Positions 43,282 through 51,656 of a stretch of DNA of 64,000 nt are shown one piece after another. This stretch comes from Mycobacterium nebraskense (lineage in GTDB: Bacteria > Actinomycetota > Actinomycetes > Mycobacteriales > Mycobacteriaceae). The first letter of the stretch is position 1. Each line of letters starts with the position of its first letter. A program made the translations under genes and the position numbers. The DNA is taken from NCBI RefSeq assembly GCF_002102255.1, contig NZ_LQPH01000180.1, positions 1-64,000 on the forward strand, read 5' to 3'. The notes beneath the pieces were generated by a model. The model was not told the origin of the DNA, did no database searches, and saw only the letters and a program-made list of their open reading frames with translations.

Positions 43282-43656
43282 GTGGTCACGGTGATATCCC
43301 TCAGGCGTGTGGAATGGGCTCTGCTGCGTGTTCTGGGGGTGAGTGCGTGCGTGGCGGGGCTGGCCGCGCCGCTGGCCGCGCCCGTGCGCGCCGACATGCG
43401 GGGGAACGCCTTCCTGATGGCGCTCAGCAACGCCGGTATCACCTATCCCCACCCGGCCGGCGCCTTGGCGCTGGGCCAGTCGGTGTGCCCGATGCTGGTC
43501 ACGCCGGGCCAGTCCTTCGACTCGGTCGCTGCCGAAATGTCCGCGCGCAGCGGCCTGGGCTACGAGTCGGCCGGCCTGTTCACCATCGTCGCCGTCGCCA
43601 ACTACTGCCCGGCGGTGATAGCGCCGCTGCTGCAGAACCGGCTCGTGGCGTACTAG
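43282..43656 (+). CDS. lprJ: LprJ-like DUF732 lipoprotein
   Basis: 124 residues from GTG 43282. The signal peptide contains a relaxed lipobox (VSAC, about residues 20-23), which would anchor the protein by a lipidated cysteine; alternatively cleavage follows at PVRAD. The DUF732 domain shows NAFLMALSNAGITY, LGQSVCPML and VAVANYCPAVI with its two cysteines. The position between tyrS and the Rv1691-like gene matches M. tuberculosis lprJ (Rv1690). Function unknown. Confidence 0.82.
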   Translation: MVTVISLRRVEWALLRVLGVSACVAGLAAPLAAPVRADMRGNAFLMALSNAGITYPHPAGALALGQSVCPMLVTPGQSFDSVAAEMSARSGLGYESAGLFTIVAVANYCPAVIAPLLQNRLVAY

Positions 43657-43684
43657 CCCGCCGCGCCCCCGTATCCTCGGCTGC

Positions 43685-44479
43685 GTGGTCGACGACAGGC
43701 AGCGGCAGCGGGGTGAACGGCGTCCGCGCCCATCCGGCAGCTGGTCCGGGCCGGGCCGCGCCCGGCCGGCTCAGCCCCAGAAGCCCGCCGCGGACGGCCA
43801 CCGCACGCCGGACGCCGGGCCGCCGATACCGACGGGCGTGGAGGCCTGGCAGCTGGCACCCGAGATCCGGGGCGAGCTGAGCACCCTGGACCGCGCCACG
43901 GCCGACGCGGTGGCGCGCCACCTGGTCGCCGCCGGTGAGCTGCTCGACGAGGACCCGGAGGCCGCGCTGAGTCACGCCCGGGCGGCCCGCGCCCGGTCCA
44001 GCAGGATCGCCGCGATACGTGAGGCGGTCGGGATCGCCGCCTATCACTGCGGCGACTGGGCCCAGGCGCTGTCTGAATTGCGAGCCGCCCGCAGGATGGG
44101 CAGCAAGTCCAACCTGCTCGCCCTGATCGCGGATTGCGAACGCGGACTTGGCCGCCCGGAACGGGCGATCGAACTCGCACGCGGACCGGAGGCGGCTCAG
44201 CTCGAAGGTGACGACGCCGACGAGCTGCGCATCGTCACGGCCGGCGCACGCGCGGATCTCGGGCAACTCGAGCAGGCGCTGACCCTGTTGTCCACCCCGC
44301 AACTGGACCCGGGCCGCCAGGGCTCGACGGCGGCGCGGTTGTTCTATGCCTACGCCGACACGCTGCTGGCGCTTGGCCGCAACGACGAAGCGCTGCAATG
44401 GTTCCTGCACTCGGCGGCCGCCGACGTCGAAGGCATCACCGACGCCGAAGACCGGGTCAGCGAGCTGGGCTCCAGATGA
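43685..44479 (+). CDS. tetratricopeptide-like repeat protein (Rv1691-like)
   Basis: 264 residues. A disordered, Arg/Pro/Gly-rich N-terminus (about 1-55) is followed by helical TPR-like repeats (AAALS-type helices LLDEDPEAALSHARAARARS, AAYHCGDWAQALSELRAARR, ADLGQLEQALTLL, TLLALGRNDEALQWF). Such proteins are scaffolds. GTG at 43685 is the start. Its stop overlaps the next ATG by 4 bases. The partner is unknown; proximity suggests the HAD phosphatase. Confidence 0.82.
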   Translation: MVDDRQRQRGERRPRPSGSWSGPGRARPAQPQKPAADGHRTPDAGPPIPTGVEAWQLAPEIRGELSTLDRATADAVARHLVAAGELLDEDPEAALSHARAARARSSRIAAIREAVGIAAYHCGDWAQALSELRAARRMGSKSNLLALIADCERGLGRPERAIELARGPEAAQLEGDDADELRIVTAGARADLGQLEQALTLLSTPQLDPGRQGSTAARLFYAYADTLLALGRNDEALQWFLHSAAADVEGITDAEDRVSELGSR

Positions 44480-45486
44480 CAAGCGTTGCACGCCAATATG
44501 ATTGCCTGCTACTCGACCTGGATGGGACGTTGTTTCGCGGTCGCCGGCCCACCGAAGGGGCGGTGGAGGCGCTGGCCGAGGTAAAAAGCCGCGCGTTCTT
44601 CGTCACCAACAACGCGTCGCGCAGCGCCGCCGAGGTCGCGGCGCATCTGACCGAACTCGGCTTCACCGCCACCGCCGACGATGTCGCCACCAGCGCGCAG
44701 AGCGCCGCCCGGCTGCTGGCCGACCAGCTGCCGGCGGGTTCCCCGGTGCTGATCGTGGGCACGGACGCACTGGCCGCCGAGGTGGCGGCCCGCGGCCTTC
44801 GCCCGGTGCGCCGCTATGACGACGACCCGGTCGCCGTCGTGCAGGGCCTGTCGGTGACCATCGGCTGGCCGGATCTTGCGGAGGCCGCGCTGGCCATCCG
44901 GTCCGGCGCGCTATGGGTGGCGGCCAACGTCGATCCGACGTTGCCCACCGAGCGGGGCCTGTTGCCCGGGAACGGATCCATGGTCGCCGCGCTGCGCGCG
45001 GCCACCGGCGCCGAGCCCCAGGTCGCGGGCAAACCGGCGCCCGGATTGCTCACGGACGCGGCGGCCAGGGGCGATTTCCGCGCGCCCCTGGTGGTCGGCG
45101 ACCGGTTGGACACCGACATCGAGGGCGCCAACGCGGCCAAGCTGCCCAGCCTGATGGTGCTCACCGGGGTCAACTCCGCGCGAGACGCCGTGTACGCCGA
45201 ACCCGTGCACCGGCCCACCTATATCGGCCACGACCTGCGCGCCCTGCACCAGGACGGCGAACAGCTCGCGGTGGGGCCCCAGTCGGGCTGGCGCGTCGAC
45301 ATCGGCGAGCGGGCGGTGACCGTCAGCGGCGACGGGCCCGACGACGGAGACGGGCTCTCGGTCGTGCGGGCGGTCGCCAGCGCGGTCTGGGGTGCTCCGT
45401 CGGACGGGCGCCCGGTCAGCATCCAGGCCGCCGACGACCGGGCCCGCGCCGCGTTGCAGCGCTGGTCGTTGGTGCGCAGCGACTGA
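44476..45486 (+). CDS. HAD-superfamily phosphatase (Rv1692-like)
   Basis: 336 residues from ATG 44476. Motif I is LLDLDGTLFRG, motif II FFVTNNASRS, and the motif III/IV region is VAGKPAPGLL...VVGDRLDTDIEGA. This is the NagD/C2-cap subgroup. The M. tuberculosis relative Rv1692 has been described as a D-glycerol-3-phosphate phosphatase acting in polar-lipid recycling. An extra C-terminal domain of about 75 residues (from about 255) follows the HAD core, as in that protein. Confidence 0.88.
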   Translation: MTSVARQYDCLLLDLDGTLFRGRRPTEGAVEALAEVKSRAFFVTNNASRSAAEVAAHLTELGFTATADDVATSAQSAARLLADQLPAGSPVLIVGTDALAAEVAARGLRPVRRYDDDPVAVVQGLSVTIGWPDLAEAALAIRSGALWVAANVDPTLPTERGLLPGNGSMVAALRAATGAEPQVAGKPAPGLLTDAAARGDFRAPLVVGDRLDTDIEGANAAKLPSLMVLTGVNSARDAVYAEPVHRPTYIGHDLRALHQDGEQLAVGPQSGWRVDIGERAVTVSGDGPDDGDGLSVVRAVASAVWGAPSDGRPVSIQAADDRARAALQRWSLVRSD

Positions 45487-45509
45487 CGGGTGACTAGCGT
45501 AAGAGCGCA

Positions 45510-45695
45510 ATGACTATCGATCCTGAACAGATTCGCGCTGAAATCGACGCCCTGCTCGCCCGGTTGCCCGAGCCTGGGGCCCCGGAAAGCCCCGACAACG
45601 AGCCGTCGCTCGCGGAGCTCGAAGACATAGCGCGCCGCCTTTCCGAGGCACACGACGTGCTGCTGGCCGCGCTGGAGTCGGCGGAGAAGGGCTGA
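45510..45695 (+). CDS. small conserved protein (Rv1693-like)
   Basis: 61 residues, acidic and helical (PEQIRAEIDALLARLPEPG...LAELEDIARRLSEAHDVLLAALESAEKG). It lies between the HAD phosphatase and tlyA, as Rv1693 does in M. tuberculosis, and its stop is 8 bases before the tlyA start. The two-helix composition suggests a coiled coil or an adaptor. No function is known. Confidence 0.85.
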   Translation: MTIDPEQIRAEIDALLARLPEPGAPESPDNEPSLAELEDIARRLSEAHDVLLAALESAEKG

Positions 45696-45703
45696 GTGCG
45701 CGC

Positions 45704-46513
45704 ATGTCTCGCCGCGCCCGCGTCGACGCCGAGCTGGTTCGGCGCGGCCTCGCGCGATCGCGTCAGCAGGCCGCGGAGTTGATCGGCGCCGGACGGGTCA
45801 GCATCGACGGGCTGCCGGCGCGCAAGCCGGGCACCGCCGTCGCCGTCACCGCGGCCCTGACCGTCGCCGACGACGGCGAACGGGGCTGGGTCTCCCGCGG
45901 CGCGCACAAACTCATCGGCGCGCTGGACGCCTTCGGGATTCCGGTGGCGGGCCGCCGCTGCCTGGACGCCGGGGCGTCGACGGGCGGCTTCACCGAGGTT
46001 CTGCTGGACCGGGGGGCCGCCGAGGTGGTTGCCGTGGATGTCGGATACGGCCAGCTGGCGTGGTCGCTGCGCCGCGACCCGCGGGTCGTCGTCGTCGAGC
46101 GGACGAACGCGCGCGACCTGTCCCTTGAGGCGATCGGCGGTCCGGTCGACCTGATCGTGGCCGACCTGTCGTTCATTTCGCTCGCGACGGTCTTGCCCGC
46201 GCTGGCTGGATGTGCTTCCCCCACTGCGGATATCGTTCCCATGGTGAAGCCGCAGTTCGAGGTGGGCAGGGGCCAGGTGGGTGCCGGCGGAGTCGTGCAG
46301 GATCCCGGCCTGCGTGCCGACGCCGTGCTGGCCGTGGCGCGGCGCGCCGGCGAGCTGGGGTGGCACACCGCCGGCGTCACCGCGAGCCCGCTGCCCGGCC
46401 CGTCAGGGAATGTCGAATACTTCCTGTGGCTGCGTGCCCAGACCGATCGGGGATTGGTGGATGACGAGTTGGTGGCAGCGGTGCAGCGCGCGGTAGACGA
46501 GGGCCCGCAATGA
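45704..46513 (+). CDS. tlyA: TlyA rRNA 2'-O-methyltransferase
   Basis: 269 residues. An N-terminal S4 RNA-binding domain (RVDAELVRRGLARSRQQAAELI) is linked to an FtsJ-type methyltransferase with the SAM motif LDAGASTGGFTEVLLDRGA and the catalytic region VDLIVADLSFISL. TlyA methylates C1409 of 16S and C1920 of 23S rRNA, modifications that make ribosomes sensitive to capreomycin. The stop overlaps the next ATG by 4 bases. Confidence 0.96.
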   Translation: MSRRARVDAELVRRGLARSRQQAAELIGAGRVSIDGLPARKPGTAVAVTAALTVADDGERGWVSRGAHKLIGALDAFGIPVAGRRCLDAGASTGGFTEVLLDRGAAEVVAVDVGYGQLAWSLRRDPRVVVVERTNARDLSLEAIGGPVDLIVADLSFISLATVLPALAGCASPTADIVPMVKPQFEVGRGQVGAGGVVQDPGLRADAVLAVARRAGELGWHTAGVTASPLPGPSGNVEYFLWLRAQTDRGLVDDELVAAVQRAVDEGPQ

Positions 46514-47442
46514 CCGCGTCGACCGAGCACCGCACCGTGCTGATGGTGGTCCACACCGGCCGCGAAGAAGCCACCGAGACGGCGGCCCGTGTGCAGAAAG
46601 TATTGGGCGCCAACGATATCCACCTTCGTGTCCTGTCCGCCGAGGCGGTCGATCGGGGCTCGCTGCACGTGGCTCCCGACGACATCCGGGCGATGGGCGT
46701 CGAAATCGAGGTGGTCGACGCGGATGCGCATGCCGCCGACGGCTGCGAACTGGTGCTGGTGCTCGGTGGGGACGGCACGTTCCTGCGGGCGGCCGAACTG
46801 GCCCGCAACGCCGGGATCCCGGTGCTGGGCGTCAACCTGGGCCGGATCGGTTTCCTGGCCGAGGCCGAAGCGGAGGCCATCGACCGGGTGCTGGACCACG
46901 TCGTCGCCAGGGACTACCGGGTGGAGGACCGACTGACGCTGGATGTGGTCGTGCGCGCGGGCGGTCGTGAAATCAAACGCGGATGGGCGCTCAACGAAGT
47001 CAGCCTGGAGAAAGGGCCGCGGCTGGGGGTACTGGGGGTGGTCGTCGAGATCGACGGGCGCCCGGTGTCGGCCTTCGGGTGCGACGGGGTGTTGGTGTCG
47101 ACGCCCACCGGGTCCACCGCCTACGCGTTCTCCGCGGGCGGCCCGGTGTTGTGGCCGGACCTCGAGGCAATCCTGGTGGTGCCCAACAACGCTCACGCGC
47201 TGTTCGGCCGGCCGATGGTCACCAGCCCCGACGCCACCATCGCCATCGAGATCGAGGCGGACGGTCACGACGCGCTCGTGTTTTGCGACGGCCGGCGCGA
47301 AATGCTGATCCCGGCCGGCAGCCGGATCGAGGTAAGGCGTTGTGACACACCGGTGAAATGGGCGCGGCTGGACAGCGCTCCCTTCACCGACCGGTTGGTG
47401 CGCAAATTCCGGTTGCCGGTGACGGGTTGGCGCGGGAAGTAA
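46510..47442 (+). CDS. ppnK: NAD kinase (PpnK)
   Basis: 310 residues. The kinase motif GGDGTFLRAAE (about 80-90), the NNE-like ALNEVSLEKG and the substrate region TPTGSTAYAFSAGGP are all intact. It phosphorylates NAD (with ATP or polyphosphate in mycobacteria) to make NADP. The ATGA overlap with tlyA and the 6-base gap to recN show a single operon, equivalent to Rv1694-Rv1696. Confidence 0.96.
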   Translation: MTASTEHRTVLMVVHTGREEATETAARVQKVLGANDIHLRVLSAEAVDRGSLHVAPDDIRAMGVEIEVVDADAHAADGCELVLVLGGDGTFLRAAELARNAGIPVLGVNLGRIGFLAEAEAEAIDRVLDHVVARDYRVEDRLTLDVVVRAGGREIKRGWALNEVSLEKGPRLGVLGVVVEIDGRPVSAFGCDGVLVSTPTGSTAYAFSAGGPVLWPDLEAILVVPNNAHALFGRPMVTSPDATIAIEIEADGHDALVFCDGRREMLIPAGSRIEVRRCDTPVKWARLDSAPFTDRLVRKFRLPVTGWRGK

Positions 47443-47448
47443 CTGCGA

Positions 47449-49215
47449 GTGCTCACCGAAATACGCATCGAATCGCTTGGCGCGATCAGCGCGGCGGTCG
47501 GGGAGTTCGATCGTGGGCTGACGGTGCTCACCGGCGAGACCGGCACCGGCAAGACCATGGTGGTGACGGGACTGCACCTGCTCGGCGGTGCCCGCGCCGA
47601 CGCGACCCGGGTGCGGTCGGGAGCCGACCGCGCGGTCGTCGAAGGCCGTTTCACCACAACCGATCTCGACGATGCCGCGGTGGCACAGCTGGACGACATA
47701 CTGGACGCCTCGGGAGCGGAGCGCGACGAGGACGGCAGCGTGATCGCGCAGCGCTCGGTCAGCCGCGACGGGCCGTCCCGCGCCTATCTCGGCGGTCGCA
47801 GCGTGCCCGCAAAGTCGCTGGGTGACTTCACCACCGAGCTGCTCACCCTGCACGGGCAGAACGACCAGCTGCGACTGATGCGGCCAGAGGAGCAACGCGG
47901 CGCCCTGGACCGGTTCGCGAAGGCCGGCCCCGCGCTCGAGCGCTACCGCAAACTGCGCGACGCCTGGCTCACCGCCCGACACGACCTCGTCGACCGCCGG
48001 AACCGCATGCGCGAACTCGCGCTGGAATCCGACCGACTGAACTTCGCGCTCAACGAGATTGACACCGTCGACCCGCAACCGGGCGAGGACGATGCGCTGG
48101 TCGCTGATATCGTGCGGCTCTCCGAACTGGACACGCTGCGCGAGGCCGCGGTCACCGCGCACGCGGCGCTCTCCGGGGCGCCCGACGACGCGGAGACCTC
48201 CGGGCACAGCGCCGCCGACAGCCTCGGGCGGGCGCGCGCCGCCTTGGAGTCGACCGATGACCCGAAGCTACGGGCGCTGGCCGGCCAAGTCGGTGAGGCG
48301 CTCACGGTGGTCGCCGACGCGGCCGGCGAACTCAGCGGTTTCCTGGACGAGCTGCCGGTGGACGCCAGCGCGCTGGAAGCCAAGCTGGCTCGGCAAGCCG
48401 AACTGCGCACGCTGACCCGCAAGTACGCCGCGGACGTCGACGGGGTGCTGCGCTGGGCCGACGAGTCCCGGCAACGGCTGGTCCAACTCGACGTCTCCGA
48501 GGAAGGCTTGACGGCGCTGGCGGTCCGGGTCGACGAGCTCGCGCGTGAATTGGCCCAGGCCGCCGTCGATCTCAGTGGCATTCGGCGGAAGGCCGCCAAA
48601 CGGCTCGCCAAGGACATCACCGCCGAGCTGTCCGGACTGGCGATGGCCGACGCGCAGTTCACCATCGACGTGAGCAACGACGTCGCCGCCTTCAAGGACG
48701 ACCCGGCCGCGCTCGCCCTACCGTCGGGCGAACTGGCCCGGGCCGGCGCCGACGGCGTCGATCAGGTTGAGTTCGGTTTCGCGGCGCACCGCGGGATGGA
48801 CCAGCTGCCGCTGGCGAAGAGCGCATCCGGCGGCGAGCTGTCCCGGGTGATGCTCGCGCTAGAGGTCGTGCTGGCCACTTCCCGTAAAGAGGCGGCAGGG
48901 ACCACCATGGTGTTCGACGAGGTCGACGCCGGCGTCGGCGGCCGGGCCGCCGTGCAGATCGGGCGGCGGTTGGCGCGGTTGGCCCGCACCCACCAGGTCA
49001 TCGTGGTCACGCATCTGCCGCAGGTCGCGGCTTACGCCGACGTCCACCTGGTGGTGCATAGCGCCGGGCCCAAGGGCACCAGCGTGGTCCGGCGGGTCAC
49101 CGGTGACGAGCGGGTCGCCGAACTGGCGCGGATGATGGCCGGGCTGGGCGAGTCCGACAGTGGCCGCGCGCACGCCCGCGAACTGCTCGAAGCGGCCCAA
49201 AGGGATGAGATCTAG
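47449..49215 (+). CDS. recN: RecN DNA-repair ATPase
   Basis: 588 residues, SMC-like. Walker A is GETGTGKT (the family usually has GETGAGKS), the coiled-coil arms occupy about 150-370, and the C-terminal ATPase half has the signature SASGGELSRVMLALE and Walker B TMVFDEVDAGVGG. RecN acts in double-strand break repair. No SOS box of the mycobacterial type is visible directly upstream; transcription probably comes from the tlyA-ppnK operon. The GTG start at 47449 is used. Confidence 0.96.
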   Translation: MLTEIRIESLGAISAAVGEFDRGLTVLTGETGTGKTMVVTGLHLLGGARADATRVRSGADRAVVEGRFTTTDLDDAAVAQLDDILDASGAERDEDGSVIAQRSVSRDGPSRAYLGGRSVPAKSLGDFTTELLTLHGQNDQLRLMRPEEQRGALDRFAKAGPALERYRKLRDAWLTARHDLVDRRNRMRELALESDRLNFALNEIDTVDPQPGEDDALVADIVRLSELDTLREAAVTAHAALSGAPDDAETSGHSAADSLGRARAALESTDDPKLRALAGQVGEALTVVADAAGELSGFLDELPVDASALEAKLARQAELRTLTRKYAADVDGVLRWADESRQRLVQLDVSEEGLTALAVRVDELARELAQAAVDLSGIRRKAAKRLAKDITAELSGLAMADAQFTIDVSNDVAAFKDDPAALALPSGELARAGADGVDQVEFGFAAHRGMDQLPLAKSASGGELSRVMLALEVVLATSRKEAAGTTMVFDEVDAGVGGRAAVQIGRRLARLARTHQVIVVTHLPQVAAYADVHLVVHSAGPKGTSVVRRVTGDERVAELARMMAGLGESDSGRAHARELLEAAQRDEI

Positions 49216-49309
49216 CGCAAGGTCTTCGACCCGCGAGCGTCGACCCGTCGTGGCCATTACGGCTCATTTCGCACAACAAGTCCACATTCGAGACGGTTTC
49301 GGCACCGGC

Positions 49310-49337
49310 TTGTGACTAATGAGACTCTAGATAACTT
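49310..49337 (+). promoter_or_regulatory. candidate promoter of steA-mctB
   Basis: TTGTGA (49310-49315), a 16-base spacer and TAACTT (49332-49337) lie 64 bases upstream of the steA ATG, in the 185-base gap after recN. Both hexamers are close to the consensus. No other good pair is seen in the gap. Confidence 0.35.
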
Positions 49338-49400
49338 CTGAGGCTGGTGTTACGGCGCGCCTCCACGCCTCGCCCGCGCATCACCGACAGAATCGCCCCC

Positions 49401-50582
49401 ATGAAGATGTCAGGCCTGCTTACCCGTAACGCCGCCCGGCCGGGCCTCGTCGGCACCGCCCGGGTGGACCGGAATATCGACCGATTGCTGCGCAGGGTGT
49501 GCCCCGGCGACATCGTGGTGCTCGACGTCCTGGACTTGGACCGCATCACGGCGGACGCCCTGGTGGAGGCCGATATCGCCGCGGTCGTCAACGCCTCGCC
49601 GTCGGTGTCGGGCCGCTATCCCAACATGGGCCCGGAGGTACTGGTCAACAACGGGGTCACCCTGATCGACGAGACCGGACCCGACATCTTCAAGAAGGTC
49701 AAGGACGGCGCCAAGATCCGGCTGCACGAAGGCGGGGTCTACTCCGGAGACCGCAGGCTGGTCCGCGGCACCGAGCGCACCGACCACGACATCGCCGACC
49801 TGATGCGGGAGGCCAAGAGCGGCCTGTCCGCGCACCTGGAGGCGTTCGCCGGCAACACAATTGAGTTCATCAAGAGCGAGAGCCCGTTGTTGATCGACGG
49901 CATCGGGATTCCGGACATCGACGTCGATCTGCGGCGCCGGCACGTGGTGATCGTCGCCGACGAGCCCAGCGCCGAGGAGGACCTGAAGTCCCTCAAACCG
50001 TTCATCAAGGAGTACCAGCCGGTGCTCTTCGGGGTGGGCAGCGGCGCGGATGTGTTGCGCAAGGCGGGTTATCGGCCACAGGTCATCGTGGGCGACCCCG
50101 ACCACATCAGCGCCGACGCCCTGAAGTGCGGCGCGCAGGTCGTCCTGCCCGCCGACGCCGACGGCCACGCGCCCGGCCTGGAGCGCATCCAGGATCTCGG
50201 TGTCGGGGCGATGACCTTCCCGGCCGCGGGTTCGGCGGTCGACCTGGCCCTGCTGCTGGCCGATCATCACGGCGCCGCGCTGCTCGTGACCGCCGGCCAC
50301 ACCGCCAACATTGAGACGTTCTTCGACCGGACGCGGGCTCACAGCAACCCCTCGACGTTCCTGACCAGGCTTCGGGTCGGGGAGAAGGTGGTCGACGCCA
50401 AGGCCGTGGCCACCCTGTACCGCAACCACATCTCGGCGGGCGCCATCGCGCTGTTGGCGCTGACGATGCTGATCGCCGTGATCGTCGCCCTGTGGGTCTC
50501 CCGCACCGACGGCGTGGTGCTGCATTGGGTCACCGACTACTGGAACCACTTTTCCCTCTGGATTCAGCACCTAGTGTCCTAG
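49401..50582 (+). CDS. steA: SteA-like cytokinetic ring protein (Rv1697-like)
   Basis: 393 residues from ATG 49401. The soluble domain resembles thiamine pyrophosphokinase folds (DIVVLDVLDLDRITADALVEADIAAVVN; VGSGADVLRKAGYRPQVIVGDPDHIS), followed by a single C-terminal membrane segment (about 352-374). In Corynebacterium the SteA-SteB pair takes part in cell separation at the septum. The SteB equivalent (mctB) follows 7 bases later. The length agrees with Rv1697. Confidence 0.9.
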   Translation: MKMSGLLTRNAARPGLVGTARVDRNIDRLLRRVCPGDIVVLDVLDLDRITADALVEADIAAVVNASPSVSGRYPNMGPEVLVNNGVTLIDETGPDIFKKVKDGAKIRLHEGGVYSGDRRLVRGTERTDHDIADLMREAKSGLSAHLEAFAGNTIEFIKSESPLLIDGIGIPDIDVDLRRRHVVIVADEPSAEEDLKSLKPFIKEYQPVLFGVGSGADVLRKAGYRPQVIVGDPDHISADALKCGAQVVLPADADGHAPGLERIQDLGVGAMTFPAAGSAVDLALLLADHHGAALLVTAGHTANIETFFDRTRAHSNPSTFLTRLRVGEKVVDAKAVATLYRNHISAGAIALLALTMLIAVIVALWVSRTDGVVLHWVTDYWNHFSLWIQHLVS

Positions 50583-50589
50583 GGCACTC

Positions 50590-51534
50590 ATGATCTCGTT
50601 ACGCCAACACGCGTTGTCCCTGGCCGCCGTCTTCCTGGCGCTGGCCGTGGGAGTCGTGCTCGGTTCCGGCTTCTTGTCCGACACCCTGCTGTCCAGCCTG
50701 CGTGACGAGAAGCGGGACCTGCACACCCAGATCAACGGGCTGAACGACCAGAAGAACGTGCTGAACGAAAAGCTCAGCGCGGCAAATAACTTCGACACCC
50801 AACTGGTCGGCCGGATCGTGCACGACGCGCTCGGCGGCAAGTCGGTCGTGGTGTTCCGCACCCCGGACGCCAAAGACGACGACGTCACCGCGGTGTCGAA
50901 GTTCATCGGCCAGGCCGGCGGCACAGTGACCGGAACCGTGTCGCTGACCCAGGAGTTCGTCGAGGCCAACTCCGCGGAGAAGCTGCAGACCGTGGTCAAC
51001 TCGTCGATCCTGCCGGCCGGTCAGCAGCTGAGCACCAAGCTCGTCGACCAGGGTTCGCAGGCGGGTGACCTGATGGGCATCGCCTTGCTGATAAACGCCA
51101 ATCCCGCGGTCCCACCCGTCGATGAGCCCCAGCGCGATACCGTGCTGGCGGCGCTGCGCGACACGGGTTTCATCACTTATCAACCGACCGACCACATGGG
51201 CGCGGCGAACGCCGCGCTAATCGTCACCGGCGGCGCGTTACCCCAGGACGCCGGCAATCAGGGCGTCAGCGTCGCCCGGTTCGCCGCCGCCATGGCGCCG
51301 CACGGCTCGGGCACCCTGCTCGCCGGGCGGGACGGTTCGGCGACCGGGGGCGCGGCCGTCGCCGTGACGCGCGCCGACGCCGGGATGAACTCGGCGATCA
51401 GCACCGTCGACGACGTCGACACCGCGCCGGGCCGCATCACCGCCGTGCTGGGCCTGCACGACCTGATCAACGGCGGCCATGCCGGTCAGTACGGCACCGG
51501 TCACGGCGCCACATCGATCACGGTGCCCCAGTAG
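50590..51534 (+). CDS. mctB: MctB/SteB membrane protein (Rv1698-like)
   Basis: 314 residues. A single N-terminal membrane segment (about 8-30) is followed by a coiled coil (LRDEKRDLHTQINGLNDQKNVLNEKLSAA) and a periplasmic domain. M. tuberculosis Rv1698 (MctB) was reported to limit intracellular copper and was proposed as a channel protein; its corynebacterial counterpart SteB pairs with SteA in cell separation. The 7-base gap to steA favours a joint role. Both roles come from the literature on relatives; the sequence shows only the fold. Confidence 0.9.
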   Translation: MISLRQHALSLAAVFLALAVGVVLGSGFLSDTLLSSLRDEKRDLHTQINGLNDQKNVLNEKLSAANNFDTQLVGRIVHDALGGKSVVVFRTPDAKDDDVTAVSKFIGQAGGTVTGTVSLTQEFVEANSAEKLQTVVNSSILPAGQQLSTKLVDQGSQAGDLMGIALLINANPAVPPVDEPQRDTVLAALRDTGFITYQPTDHMGAANAALIVTGGALPQDAGNQGVSVARFAAAMAPHGSGTLLAGRDGSATGGAAVAVTRADAGMNSAISTVDDVDTAPGRITAVLGLHDLINGGHAGQYGTGHGATSITVPQ

Positions 51535-51656
51535 CGGGCGTGTTCCCCACGCCACTGCGGTCGTGGATGTTAGGGTGGATTTCCGTGGGTCGGCAGGCCC
51601 AACTAGTTATTCGCTAGCAAAATTCGACGCCCTGCCCGTCTTCACGGAGGCCGCCT

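Noticed and set aside
45763..48207. 814-codon open frame on the minus strand
   Set aside because: It lies opposite tlyA, ppnK and recN, all of which have intact family motifs. Long antisense frames are expected in GC-rich DNA with this codon usage; the translation has no domain.
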